Origin: an uncultured Oscillospiraceae bacterium
GTDB taxonomy: Bacteria > Bacillota > Clostridia > Oscillospirales > Oscillospiraceae
DNA: 47,857 bases
Direction: 5' to 3'
Assembly: GCA_947626845.1 (NCBI GenBank)
Contig: CANQTW010000018.1
Location: forward strand, 1 to 47,857
This document shows positions 1-7,285 of the stretch, piece by piece. Position numbers and translations under genes: made by a program. The notes under the pieces are model-generated. The model saw nothing but the letters and a program-made list of their open reading frames with translations. It did no database searches and was not told where the DNA came from. Within the stretch, counting starts at the first letter, position 1. The number at the start of each line of letters is the position of its first letter.

Positions 1-1
1 C

Positions 2-235
2 GCCGCCCTGCTCCGGGCAGAGCTTTCCAAAGAGCAGGAAGCCACGGTGAACGCCGAGAAGTTTATGGGCATCGTGAGGAAGCACACCAGCTTCGAGGAA
101 CTCACCCCCACCCTCTTGCGGGAGTTTGTGGAGAAGATCGTCGTGCATGAGTGCAGCTACGACGAGAACAAAAACCGCAGGCAGGAAATTGAAATCTATT
201 ATTCTTTTGTCGGCAAGGTGGACTTGCCCGAATGA
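2..235 (+). CDS. Serine recombinase, C-terminal part (DUF4368-like), truncated by window edge
   Basis: The reading frame is open from the first complete codon and ends at TGA 233-235, so only the last 77 residues are present. The tail (KFMGIVRKHTSFEELTP, then LLREFVEKIVVHE and an IEIYYSFVGKVDLPE end) matches the C-terminal DUF4368-type domain found on large serine recombinases of clostridial conjugative transposons. The catalytic N-terminus lies outside the window. In such proteins this region follows the recombinase and zinc-ribbon domains and helps in DNA binding. It marks the edge of an integrated element whose body is upstream of base 1. Family assignment is from recognisable motifs; the exact element is unknown. 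Confidence 0.8.
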   Translation, partial: AALLRAELSKEQEATVNAEKFMGIVRKHTSFEELTPTLLREFVEKIVVHECSYDENKNRRQEIEIYYSFVGKVDLPE

Positions 236-416
236 CCGCCCGACCTGTCCGGCGCTGGGGAACGCCGGACGGGAACGGCAAAATTTTTTACACTTCTATT
301 GCTTCTTTATCTCACACAAGCTAAGGGCCAAGTCTTATATCAGGCGCGTACATTTTTAAACAGAAGCTTTCGGGCGGTGGTTCAATGACGGACGTTTTGC
401 GGAGTATTGGCCCTAC
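236..416. other. Non-coding stretch downstream of recombinase
   Basis: No convincing gene. A short open run at about 362-440 reads EAFGRWFNDGRFAEYWPYRK after a TAA and has no start or ribosome binding site. Its composition looks protein-like, so it may be the C-terminal scrap of a lost gene of the mobile element. Confidence 0.3.
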
Positions 417-450
417 CGAAAAATAGCACCGCAATCGTAATTGCGGCGCT
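417..450 (-). terminator. Rho-independent terminator of the XRE gene
   Basis: On the minus strand a stem AGCGCCGCAAT / ATTGCGGTGCT with a short loop is followed by ATTTTTC, directly downstream of the regulator gene's stop. One mismatch near the base of the stem. Confidence 0.6.
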
Positions 451-456
451 CGTGAC

Positions 457-720
457 TTATTCTTTATTTTTGGGGCTGCGTGAGGGCTCTATTCCCTCGA
501 AAAAATCTTCATAGCTGACATTGAATACTGTCTTTAAACCAACAAGATCGCTAACGTATATATTTCCTCTGCCCATCTCGATCAACGAATAGGTGCTGCG
601 GCTGATTGGAGAGCCGAGGACCTGCAAACGAGCTATGGTCTGCTCCTGCGTAAGCCCGCAGGCAAGCCGAATCCTTTTGATGTTTTCGCCCAGCTTTTTG
701 TTTCCAAGAACCTTTTCCAT
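457..720 (-). CDS. XRE-family transcriptional regulator
   Basis: An 87-residue protein that is almost entirely a Cro/C1-type helix-turn-helix: IKRIRLACGLTQEQTIARL forms helices 1-2, and SPISRSTYSLIEMGRGN the recognition helix and following turn. There is no effector domain, so it probably acts as a dimeric repressor. ATG 720 is preceded by a GGAGGTCGCT ribosome binding site. A perfect 23-bp palindrome lies 18 bp upstream and is the obvious candidate operator. It is divergent from the lipoprotein gene at 873, and a second, shorter palindrome overlaps that gene's -35, so the regulator may control both. It lies next to a recombinase end and is probably mobile-element cargo. Confidence 0.85.
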   Translation of the reverse strand: MEKVLGNKKLGENIKRIRLACGLTQEQTIARLQVLGSPISRSTYSLIEMGRGNIYVSDLVGLKTVFNVSYEDFFEGIEPSRSPKNKE

Positions 721-738
721 AGCGACCTCCAGAACCTC

Positions 739-761
739 ATTGCTAAAATAATTTTAGCAAT
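739..761. promoter_or_regulatory. Palindromic operator in XRE/lipoprotein intergenic region
   Basis: Perfect inverted repeat with 11-bp arms (ATTGCTAAAAT) around a central A. It sits upstream of the XRE start and overlaps its likely promoter, as expected of an autoregulatory site. Confidence 0.6.
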
Positions 762-775
762 GTTTCTGTTATCGC

Positions 776-805
776 TTGCTTATAGGCGTAAGCAGATGAT
801 ATAAT
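776..805 (+). promoter_or_regulatory. Promoter of lipoprotein gene with overlapping palindrome
   Basis: -35 TTGCTT (776-781), 18-bp spacer, -10 TATAAT (800-805). An inverted repeat TGCTTA-N6-TAAGCA (777-794) covers the -35, so a repressor bound there would block the polymerase. Confidence 0.55.
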
Positions 806-872
806 AAGATGCACGGAAAAAATACAGAATGGGATTGTTCCGCGATATTAAATTGCAAATGAAGGCGATTTT

Positions 873-1619
873 ATGAAAAGAGAAAACGCGATCATGTACG
901 AGATGTGTCCCAGGCAGAATTCTTTTATGGGATTTGCCAGACAAACTGCGTCTGGCAAAAATAACAGAACGCAGACATTATGTTTTCCCGTCCTGCCGGT
1001 TTTATTCGCTGTGCTTTTTCTCATCGTCAGTCTGACAGGGTGCGCTTCTTCAGATGCTCCATGTGACAGTAAGGTTACGGAGAACACGTCGAGTACGGAT
1101 TGTCCGCTGTGTGGGGACAACGAGGAGAACTCATATCAATCGCTTTGGGGTCAGGATAATATTGCGCTTGTAAGCTTGAGCTCCTTTGACATACAGCTCA
1201 TTGGGATAAACCAGTTTGACGCGGAGGGCAAACTGCGCGAGGAATACGACGGGGTCGTATCCTTTGCGGGCGGTGAAGGTAAGGATGGCGGATTTTCCGC
1301 GCATCTTTTGGTGAATTACGGTAGAGGCTATGCCACCGGCACGGTTGAACTCAACAACGACGCCGCTTTCGATTATGAAAAGGTGTCATCCAGCTTATGC
1401 GCGGACTGCTTTAAGAAGCTGGAGTTTTATCGCGCCGAGAATTGCGTTGGGGTGGCCGCAATTGATCTTCAGGCAAGGGAGCTTCGCGTGTTTGAGAAGG
1501 ATTACAAGGGATTTGGGCTTGGAGACTTCTACCTTGACTTTAACTTTGAACAAGGCTCGGACGGGGAGGATGAGATGAACCTGCTGATAGTATATTGTCC
1601 CGTGCGCTATGAAAAATGA
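873..1619 (+). CDS. Putative lipoprotein of unknown function
   Basis: A 248-residue protein with an unusually long N-terminal region (about 40 residues) before a hydrophobic segment (VLPVLFAVLFLIVSLTGC), which ends in a lipobox-like LTGC. This predicts export and lipidation at the cysteine near residue 57. A later start may be used; ATG 894 and ATG 927 are in frame. The mature part has a CPLCGDNEE stretch and a beta-rich body, and I recognise no family. The gene stands alone between a regulated promoter and a good terminator. It lies between a recombinase end and the RadC genes and is probably accessory cargo. Confidence 0.6.
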   Translation: MKRENAIMYEMCPRQNSFMGFARQTASGKNNRTQTLCFPVLPVLFAVLFLIVSLTGCASSDAPCDSKVTENTSSTDCPLCGDNEENSYQSLWGQDNIALVSLSSFDIQLIGINQFDAEGKLREEYDGVVSFAGGEGKDGGFSAHLLVNYGRGYATGTVELNNDAAFDYEKVSSSLCADCFKKLEFYRAENCVGVAAIDLQARELRVFEKDYKGFGLGDFYLDFNFEQGSDGEDEMNLLIVYCPVRYEK

Positions 1620-1636
1620 GGGAGATTTGAGACGAA

Positions 1637-1669
1637 AAACGTCCAGCAAGGCAACGGTGCTGGACGTTT
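1637..1669 (+). terminator. Terminator after the lipoprotein gene
   Basis: Perfect 12-bp stem AAACGTCCAGCA / TGCTGGACGTTT with a 9-nt loop, 17 bp after the stop codon. The T-run is short. Confidence 0.7.
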
Positions 1670-1699
1670 CATTCAATTAGTCTGTATTGATGCCAGTAG

Positions 1700-1720
1700 G
1701 GGCGGGTTCTAAACCCGCCC
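1700..1720. repeat. GC-rich interspersed palindrome, copy 1
   Basis: GGGCGGGTT-CTA-AACCCGCCC followed by GTG. A near-identical palindrome followed by the same GTG occurs at 10639-10659. Both are intergenic, like REP-type elements. Confidence 0.55.
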
Positions 1721-1800
1721 GTGAATCAAATACGCGGCGGAGCCGCAACCGTTTTGGGGTGGGCGATGCGGAAATTCGGTGGGCCGCGGAGCGGCGGCGG

Positions 1801-2553
1801 TCAGTCATCGAAGATGCTGTCCACCCGGTAGGTGCGGATATTGCGGAAGAGGCCGCCGTAGGGGGCGTGGTAGCGGGTCCGGACGGGCTCGCTGTCGGAC
1901 AGCTCTCCCAGCTGGGCGGCGGAGGCGTAAAACTCGTCGTGGATCAGCACATGGTCCAAAAGGGTGACGCCCAGGCCCCGCAGTGTCTCATACATACGCT
2001 CCACCCGCGCCAGCTCGCCGTCCGTCAGCGCCGGAAAAGGCTCCTTTGTCCCGGCGGCGATGATCACCGTGCGGCCTCCCTCGCTCAAGGCCATGCGCAG
2101 GATCTGCTCCGCCCTGTCGCTCTCCGCGCCGGAAAGCATGAGACAGCCCAGGGGGCGCAGGTCCATGTCCAGGTCGATGGCGTATTCGGCGTCCTCCCCG
2201 GCAAAGAGGAGGCGGGAGCGGATATAGTCCTTCACCCGCGCGGGGCTGTTCAGGACGGCGTCCTTTTGGCGCTGTTCCTCCGAGCGCCGGGAGGTCTCCC
2301 CCACCAGCGCCAGCAGCAGGGCGGTATTCTCCCCCACGCCGGGGAAGGCCGTCAGCGCCTCCGCCGGCATTCCCATAAGACCGCCCAGGCCGCCGGCGCT
2401 CTTTAAAAGCTCCCTGGCCAGAGGCTGTACGTCCCGCCGGGGCAGGGCGTAACACAGCAGCAGCTCCAGAAGGGCAAGGTCGTCGCAGTCCTCCCGTTTT
2501 CCCGCGGCGAAGCGGGCGCGCAGGCGCTTGCGGTGTCCGTCATGTTCTCCCAC
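1801..2553 (-). CDS. RadC-family JAB/MPN paralogue lacking the metal-binding histidines
   Basis: About 250 residues with the RadC architecture: N-terminal helix-hairpin-helix region (GHRKRLRARF, then LPRRDVQPLARELL and a FPGVGENTALLLAL turn) and a C-terminal MPN-like domain ending LLDHVLIHDEFYASAAQLG. The canonical HNHPSGD metal site is replaced by AAGTKEPFP, so no HxH zinc motif is visible and it is unlikely to be a JAMM-type hydrolase. I place the start at GTG 2553 because AGAGGGGG lies 7 bp upstream and the product then begins GEHDGHRKRL, as usual for the family. ATG 2574 is in frame but overlaps the upstream gene. It is coupled to the canonical radC at 2558-3289, suggesting a heteromeric pair or a structural role. 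Confidence 0.8.
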   Translation of the reverse strand: MGEHDGHRKRLRARFAAGKREDCDDLALLELLLCYALPRRDVQPLARELLKSAGGLGGLMGMPAEALTAFPGVGENTALLLALVGETSRRSEEQRQKDAVLNSPARVKDYIRSRLLFAGEDAEYAIDLDMDLRPLGCLMLSGAESDRAEQILRMALSEGGRTVIIAAGTKEPFPALTDGELARVERMYETLRGLGVTLLDHVLIHDEFYASAAQLGELSDSEPVRTRYHAPYGGLFRNIRTYRVDSIFDD

Positions 2554-2557
2554 GCGC

Positions 2558-3289
2558 TCACCCCCTCTCCCCACGCGGACAGTAGCGGGCGCGCAGCGGC
2601 TCGTTCCCGTCGTTGAAGAAGCCGTTGGCCGCCAGGGAGACGAAGCTGTCCCCCGCCACGATGATGTGATCCAGCAGGATCAGATTGGCCCGTTGGAAGG
2701 AGCGGGCCATGGATTCGGTCACCAGCAAATCCTCCCGCGAGGGCTGGGGGTCGCCGGTCAGGTGGTTGTGGGCCAGGATCACGGCGGCGGCATCGGCCTG
2801 GATGATGCGTCCGGCGATGTCGTAGGCGTCCGCCTCCGTGGCGAAAACGTCGCCGCTGGCCGCCGCGTCACAGCGCACCACGCGCAATTCCCGGTCAAGG
2901 CAGGCCGCCACGGTCACCTCCCGCGAGAGGCCCCGAAGCTTGGCGGCCAAAAACCGCCCCGCCGCCTTGGGGTCCGTAAGCCGGCGGGCCCGCTCCCGCT
3001 CCTCACTGCCCCGACGGCAGATACGGGCCGTCAGGCTCAGAAACAGCGCGGAGGCGTCATCCATGCCCTTCACGCTTTTCAATTCCGCCATAGAGGCGCC
3101 GGTCAGCTTCTCAAAGCCGCCCAGATGGACGTGGAGGCGCCAGGCGAGCCGACGGGTCTCCTCCGGGTCCCGCCTGCCGGGGCAAAAGGTCAGCAGGGCC
3201 TCGTAGACCTCCTCGTCCCGAAACCGAGAAAGGCCCAGCCTCATCGCCCTTTTCGCAAGCTCCGCCCGCTCCTCATGAATCTCCCCCAA
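2558..3289 (-). CDS. radC: RadC-family protein (JAB/MPN domain, UPF0758)
   Basis: A 243-residue protein with RadC features: an N-terminal region with SVKGMDDASALFLSL in place of the usual helix-hairpin-helix, and a C-terminal MPN domain carrying the intact zinc signature AHNHLTGDPQPSREDL followed by LLDHIIVAGDSFVSLAANG. RadC was named for DNA repair, but its function remains unclear; the JAMM metal site predicts hydrolase activity. TTG 3289 is chosen because AAAGGAGG lies 9 bp upstream. It is first in a two-gene unit with the degenerate paralogue downstream (4-bp gap). A strong promoter at 3664-3692 points toward it across a leader of about 370 nt. Confidence 0.88.
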   Translation of the reverse strand: MGEIHEERAELAKRAMRLGLSRFRDEEVYEALLTFCPGRRDPEETRRLAWRLHVHLGGFEKLTGASMAELKSVKGMDDASALFLSLTARICRRGSEERERARRLTDPKAAGRFLAAKLRGLSREVTVAACLDRELRVVRCDAAASGDVFATEADAYDIAGRIIQADAAAVILAHNHLTGDPQPSREDLLVTESMARSFQRANLILLDHIIVAGDSFVSLAANGFFNDGNEPLRARYCPRGERG

Positions 3290-3657
3290 AGCGCTTCGCC
3301 TCCTTTAAAATGCCTGAAAATAACGAAAACCGAACCGCGCCGCATGACCGCGAAGCGGGTCCCGCCCTCGGCGGCGACTGTAAACACAGCGATAGCCCCG
3401 TGACCGTCCAACGCGACCACGGGGCTATGCTACTGCTTCGGTTATCAAGTTTGAAATGCTCCTTTTCGTTGTCCCTTTGACTCTCACACTCTGTCACTCA
3501 GTCCGACTCAGCCAAATACTTCGCGGGAACCTCCGCTATCGGTGCTGTGGTCTGCGCTTGGGTTGGGGGCTTCAGGGAACTTCTTGATTCATTCCGCCTT
3601 GATGGCAGCTTCGGCGGAGCTCACTGCACTGTACATTGGACTCCCCTCCTTTGCTGT
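3290..3657 (-). ncRNA. Long transcribed leader upstream of the radC pair
   Basis: The promoter at 3664-3692 should start an RNA near 3657. Within it are a strong ribosome binding site (AGGAGGGG at about 3641-3648) serving a 15-codon ORF (3636-3589, MYSAVSSAEAAIKAE) and a stable hairpin with 10-bp arms TAGCCCCGTG / CACGGGGCTA (3393-3427). No U-run follows the hairpin on the minus strand. No longer gene is evident. It could be a regulatory leader or a separate small RNA or small-protein gene. Confidence 0.35.
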
Positions 3658-3663
3658 GTCTAC

Positions 3664-3692
3664 AATATAACATATTGCCTAAATATCGTCAA
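3664..3692 (-). promoter_or_regulatory. Promoter for the radC leader
   Basis: Minus strand: -35 TTGACG (3692-3687), 17-bp spacer, -10 TATATT (3669-3664), in an AT-rich pocket of otherwise GC-rich DNA. Confidence 0.6.
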
Positions 3693-3776
3693 GCCCTGAT
3701 TTGAAATTTTGGCGTTTTGACGTTGAAAAACTGACTGTCAATTTTAACCGCCCCTGGGGTGGTTCTGAAAAGCGTG

Positions 3777-3813
3777 AAAAATCCCCGTTTTTACAGGCAA
3801 AACGGGGATTTTT
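3777..3813 (-). terminator. Terminator of the GH43-like gene
   Basis: Stem AAAATCCCCGTTTT / AAAACGGGGATTTT with a short loop and flanking A/T runs, about 80 bp beyond the minus-strand stop. Symmetric, so it could work in both directions. Confidence 0.75.
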
Positions 3814-3895
3814 GTTCGGATTGTTTGTTTAGGGCGGCCTTGACGGCGCCCATAAAATGATCAACGGGGAGGGATTTGGCCGGTCCGGCCCTCTT

Positions 3896-5452
3896 TTACG
3901 AGACGGTAAAGGAGCAGGCGGCGGTGTCGGAGCCGTCGGAGAGGGTCAGGAGGCCGCCGGAGAGGGTGAGATACTTCCCCGGCTGGGCCACGGACTCGAA
4001 GCTGACGCCCTCCCCCGAAAGGCCAACAAAGGTTTTGAAGGTCTGGTTTTCGGCCTGATTGCCGTCCCAATCCTGGGAGAGCACCACCTTGTCCCCGGAG
4101 ACGGTGACAAAGAGGCCGGCCTTGTTCTGGGACACGATGGACACGGCGTACTTGTCCTCCTTGTCCGCCTTGCCCTGGACGATCACCCACTGGCCGTCCA
4201 GCTCCTGGGCGTTCTGTAGGCCGCTGCCCAGGGTCACGTTCTTATAGGGGTAGTCGCTGTCCACGGCGGAGTTGTTGAACTGGGCGTGCTGGAGGACCTC
4301 GCCGTTCCCGGCGGTCAGAGTGGAGACGGCGCCGAAGGGGCCGGCGGCGGTCTCCTCCAACTTCACCACCCGTCCGTCCTCGTCGAACTTCAGCTCCTCG
4401 ATGCAGGCCACGCGCCTGAAGCCGCTGCCGCGGGGCAGGGAGCCGTTGTGATAGATGAACCAGGTCTTGCCCAGGAAGTCAAAGACGGCCATGTGGTTGG
4501 TGTTGGAGGTGGCGGAGGGGAGCATGATCTGCTCGCCGCCGGGGAGACCCAGCTCCTCCACCTCGTCAAAGTCATCGTCCACGTAGAACTGGCCCTCCAT
4601 GAGGCTCACGGCGGTGGCGTAGGCCATCCGCTCCCGCCAGCCCAGGGCGTAGAAGAGGTAGTAGGGGCCGGTGGGGTTCCCGTTTTCGTCCTGGCGGCGG
4701 TAGAGCCAGGGGGCCTCGGTGAAGGCCTGGGGGGTTTTCAGGCTCTTCACATCGGCGCCGAAGGTGACCTGACCGTCGCCGTTGTAGTCCTTGACGGAGA
4801 TCATGTCCTCGTTGAGCTCGCAGATGTAGAGCTTATTGTTGCCCCAGCAGAGATACCGGTGCTCCACGCCGTCCTCCCCCGTCTCGATCCAGACGGTGGG
4901 GTCGATGTCGTTGAAGTTGGAGGTCTCGTCGCTGGTAAAGGAGCCCTTGACCAAGGGCGCGCCGATGTCGGTGAAGGGGCCGGTGGGCGACTGGGACACG
5001 GCCACGCCGATGGACTGCCGGCCCCCGTCGGTCTTGTCCCAGGAGCAGAAGTAGAGGTAATACATGTCCTTGCCGGTGGCGGGATCGGTATGACGGGCGC
5101 ACTGGGCGGCCCAGGCGGCGTCGTTGGCGGCCCAGGAAACGTCCTTCATGCTGAGCACCACGCCCTGGTAGGACCAGCTTTTCAGGTCCTTCGTGGAATA
5201 GCACAGGTATTCGGGGATGTTGTACGCCTCGTTCATGGCGACGTCGTGGCCGACGTAGAGGTAGAGGGTGTCCCCCACCACCAGGGTGGAGGGGTCGCCG
5301 CCGTAGGTGAGCTGGCCGTCCCCGTCAAAGCCCCCTATGGGATTGCCGGCGCTTTTGGGAAGCTCCAGCGGCTCCGGCGCTTTCTTTCCACAGCCGGTAA
5401 GAACAGCCGGCAGCAGCGCCGCCGTCAGGATCATGGTGAGCAGTTTTTTCAT
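3896..5452 (-). CDS. Secreted GH43-like glycoside hydrolase (lipoprotein)
   Basis: A 518-residue protein starting with a lipoprotein signal (MKKLLTMILTAALLPAVLTGC). Its five-bladed propeller features fit glycoside hydrolase family 43, which cleaves arabinan and xylan side chains: GGDPSTLVVGDTLYLY (likely base Asp), NDIDPTVWIE (pKa-modulating Asp) and QAFTEAPWLYRR (likely acid Glu). After about residue 400 comes a separate beta-rich domain with repeats such as AGLFVTVSGDKVVLSQ and GKYLTLSGGLLTLSDG, similar to a trefoil carbohydrate-binding module. It is probably anchored outside the membrane. It is a single gene with its own terminator. The substrate cannot be read from sequence. Confidence 0.82.
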   Translation of the reverse strand: MKKLLTMILTAALLPAVLTGCGKKAPEPLELPKSAGNPIGGFDGDGQLTYGGDPSTLVVGDTLYLYVGHDVAMNEAYNIPEYLCYSTKDLKSWSYQGVVLSMKDVSWAANDAAWAAQCARHTDPATGKDMYYLYFCSWDKTDGGRQSIGVAVSQSPTGPFTDIGAPLVKGSFTSDETSNFNDIDPTVWIETGEDGVEHRYLCWGNNKLYICELNEDMISVKDYNGDGQVTFGADVKSLKTPQAFTEAPWLYRRQDENGNPTGPYYLFYALGWRERMAYATAVSLMEGQFYVDDDFDEVEELGLPGGEQIMLPSATSNTNHMAVFDFLGKTWFIYHNGSLPRGSGFRRVACIEELKFDEDGRVVKLEETAAGPFGAVSTLTAGNGEVLQHAQFNNSAVDSDYPYKNVTLGSGLQNAQELDGQWVIVQGKADKEDKYAVSIVSQNKAGLFVTVSGDKVVLSQDWDGNQAENQTFKTFVGLSGEGVSFESVAQPGKYLTLSGGLLTLSDGSDTAACSFTVS

Positions 5453-5639
5453 GGTTTGCGCCCCTTTCGGTGATTTCCGGAAAATACTTATTCTTCATTA
5501 TACCGTTTTTTTCGCGGGTGTCAAGGCTTGGGAAAGGGCGGCGGAGAAAAGCTTCTTATATGTCTATTCACACCGCGTTCACAAAAAATGCGGACCGTTC
5601 CGGTATACTGTAGGCAAGCAAAAGGAAGGGGGATTCGGA
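5453..5639. promoter_or_regulatory. Divergent intergenic region
   Basis: Holds the start signals of two divergent genes. A TATACT -10 lies at about 5604 on the plus strand without a clear -35, and GAAAGGGG precedes the glycosidase ATG on the minus strand. Nothing else is evident. Confidence 0.35.
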
Positions 5640-6281
5640 TTGAAAACGATCCTCATTGTGGAGGACGACGTGTCCATCGGCGATCTTTTGGCGGAGGCGC
5701 TGGAGCGGGAGGGCTTTCGCGCCGCGCGGGCGTGGTCCGGGACGGAGGCGCTGATGGTGCTGGACCGGATGAGGCCGGACCTGGTACTGCTGGACCTGAC
5801 GCTCCCCGGCCTTTCCGGCGAGGCGCTTCTGCCCCGTCTTTCGGGTATCCCCGTCATCGTGGTCAGCGCCAAGGTGGACACGGACAGCAAGGTGGACATG
5901 CTGCTCTCCGGCGCGGCGGACTATGTGACAAAGCCCTTTGAGATCAGGGAGCTTATGGCCCGAATCAAGCTCCGGCTCCGGGAGGCCCCCGCCTGCCCGG
6001 CCCTTTTGGAGCGCGGCGGGATCGTCCTGGACGTTCAAAACCGCCGCGTCACCGTGGACGGCGCGGAGGTCCATCTCACTCGCACCGAGTACGCCATTTT
6101 AAAGCTCCTGATGCGCTCGCCGGGGACGGTGGTCACCAAGTCCCGCATCCTGGACAGCATCGGCCCGGACACCCCCGACTGTACGGAAAGCTCCCTCAAG
6201 ACCCATTTGAGCCATCTGCGGGCCAAGCTCCCTCCCGGCGCTGTGGAGGCGGTGTGGGGTATCGGGTATATCCTGAAATAA
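5640..6281 (+). CDS. OmpR/PhoB-family response regulator
   Basis: A 213-residue two-domain regulator. The receiver has the acidic pair in LIVEDDVSIG, phospho-acceptor Asp in DLVLLDLTLPG and the Lys of YVTKPFEI. The C-terminal winged helix ends with ESSLKTHLSHLRAKL and a GIGYILK tail. TTG 5640 is the start: GGAAGGGGG lies just upstream and the family N-terminus begins there, although the frame is open further upstream. It is first in a unit with an ABC ATPase, permease and histidine kinase (8131). This layout is typical of antimicrobial-peptide or bacitracin sensing and export systems. Direct repeats at 6283-6324 are a likely target. Confidence 0.9.
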   Translation: MKTILIVEDDVSIGDLLAEALEREGFRAARAWSGTEALMVLDRMRPDLVLLDLTLPGLSGEALLPRLSGIPVIVVSAKVDTDSKVDMLLSGAADYVTKPFEIRELMARIKLRLREAPACPALLERGGIVLDVQNRRVTVDGAEVHLTRTEYAILKLLMRSPGTVVTKSRILDSIGPDTPDCTESSLKTHLSHLRAKLPPGAVEAVWGIGYILK

Positions 6282-6282
6282 A

Positions 6283-6324
6283 TCTCAACCGATTCTCAAC
6301 GGTTCTCTTAACCGTTTTCTCAAC
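6283..6324 (+). promoter_or_regulatory. TCTCAAC direct-repeat operator upstream of the ABC genes
   Basis: TCTCAAC at 6283, 6294 and 6318, with a variant TCTCTTAAC at 6304. Spacing is close to one helical turn, as OmpR-type regulators need. A TATGCT -10 follows at about 6335 with no good -35, consistent with activation. Confidence 0.55.
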
Positions 6325-6370
6325 TCCGATGTGATATGCTCATGTCATCACATAAAGGAGGTCGATACAC

Positions 6371-7285
6371 TTGGAACTTGTGCTTGAAACAAATTTCCTC
6401 ACAAAAACCTACGGACAATCCAAGGCGCTGGACTGCCTCACCATGCGGGTGCCACGGGGGGCCATCTACGGCTTTGTGGGCAAAAACGGGGCGGGAAAGA
6501 CCACCCTCATCCGGGTGATCTGCGGCCTGCAGACGCCCACCTCCGGCGAATACGCCATCTACGGCGTGGACAGCCGGGACCGGAAGATCGCCAAGTCCCG
6601 CCGGCGGATGGGGGCGGTGGTGGAGACCCCGTCCATCTACCTGGATATGTCCGCCGCGGACAATCTGAAACAGCAGTACCGCGTCCTGGGCCTGCCCGAC
6701 TTCACCGGCGTGACGGAGCTGTTGGCGCTGGTGGGACTGGGGGACACGGGCGGGAAAAAGGCCCGCAGCTTCTCCTTGGGCATGAAACAGCGGCTGGGCA
6801 TCGCCGTGGCTCTCTGCGGGGACCCGGATTTTCTGGTGCTGGACGAGCCTATCAATGGCCTGGACCCCCAGGGCATCATTGAAATGCGGGAGCTTATTTT
6901 AAAGCTCAACCGGGAGAGGGGCATCACGGTGCTCATCTCCAGCCACATCCTGGACGAGCTTTCCAAGCTCGCCACCCACTACGGCTTCATCGACCACGGG
7001 CATATGGTGCGGGAGATGAGCGCGGAGGAACTGGAGGCCGCCGCCCGAAAGTGTATGCGCGTCACGGTATCCGACACGGCGGCCCTGGCGGTGGTGCTGG
7101 ACGGCATGGGGGCGGAGTATAAGATCATGTCCGAGAACAAGGCCGACGTATACGCCAAGCTGAACGTGACGGAGCTGACCCTGGCCCTCCACGAAAAGGG
7201 CTGTGAGGTGCGCTCCATCGAGGAGCGGGACGAGAGCCTGGAGAGCTTCTACCTGAGCCTGGTGGGAGGTGAGCGGGATGCGTAA
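6371..7285 (+). CDS. ABC transporter ATP-binding protein (BcrA-type)
   Basis: A 304-residue ATPase. Walker A is GKNGAGKTTLIRVI, the signature is FSLGMKQRLGIAVAL, Walker B is FLVLDEPINGLD, and the H-loop is ISSHILDEL. The C-terminal 90 residues (from about MRVTVSDTAALAVV) are the extra domain common in bacitracin and lantibiotic exporters of the DrrA/CcmA group. It powers the adjoining permease. Start TTG 6371 follows AAAGGAGG. The stop overlaps the next gene's ribosome binding site region, so translation is probably coupled. The substrate is unknown; a peptide or other toxic amphiphile fits the adjacent sensor kinase. Confidence 0.9.
   Translation: MELVLETNFLTKTYGQSKALDCLTMRVPRGAIYGFVGKNGAGKTTLIRVICGLQTPTSGEYAIYGVDSRDRKIAKSRRRMGAVVETPSIYLDMSAADNLKQQYRVLGLPDFTGVTELLALVGLGDTGGKKARSFSLGMKQRLGIAVALCGDPDFLVLDEPINGLDPQGIIEMRELILKLNRERGITVLISSHILDELSKLATHYGFIDHGHMVREMSAEELEAAARKCMRVTVSDTAALAVVLDGMGAEYKIMSENKADVYAKLNVTELTLALHEKGCEVRSIEERDESLESFYLSLVGGERDA

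Noticed and set aside
4286-5473. 395-codon plus-strand open frame
   Set aside because: It is antisense to the GH43-like gene, with Val/Gly/Ala-rich low-complexity translation and no ribosome site; a GC-rich shadow.
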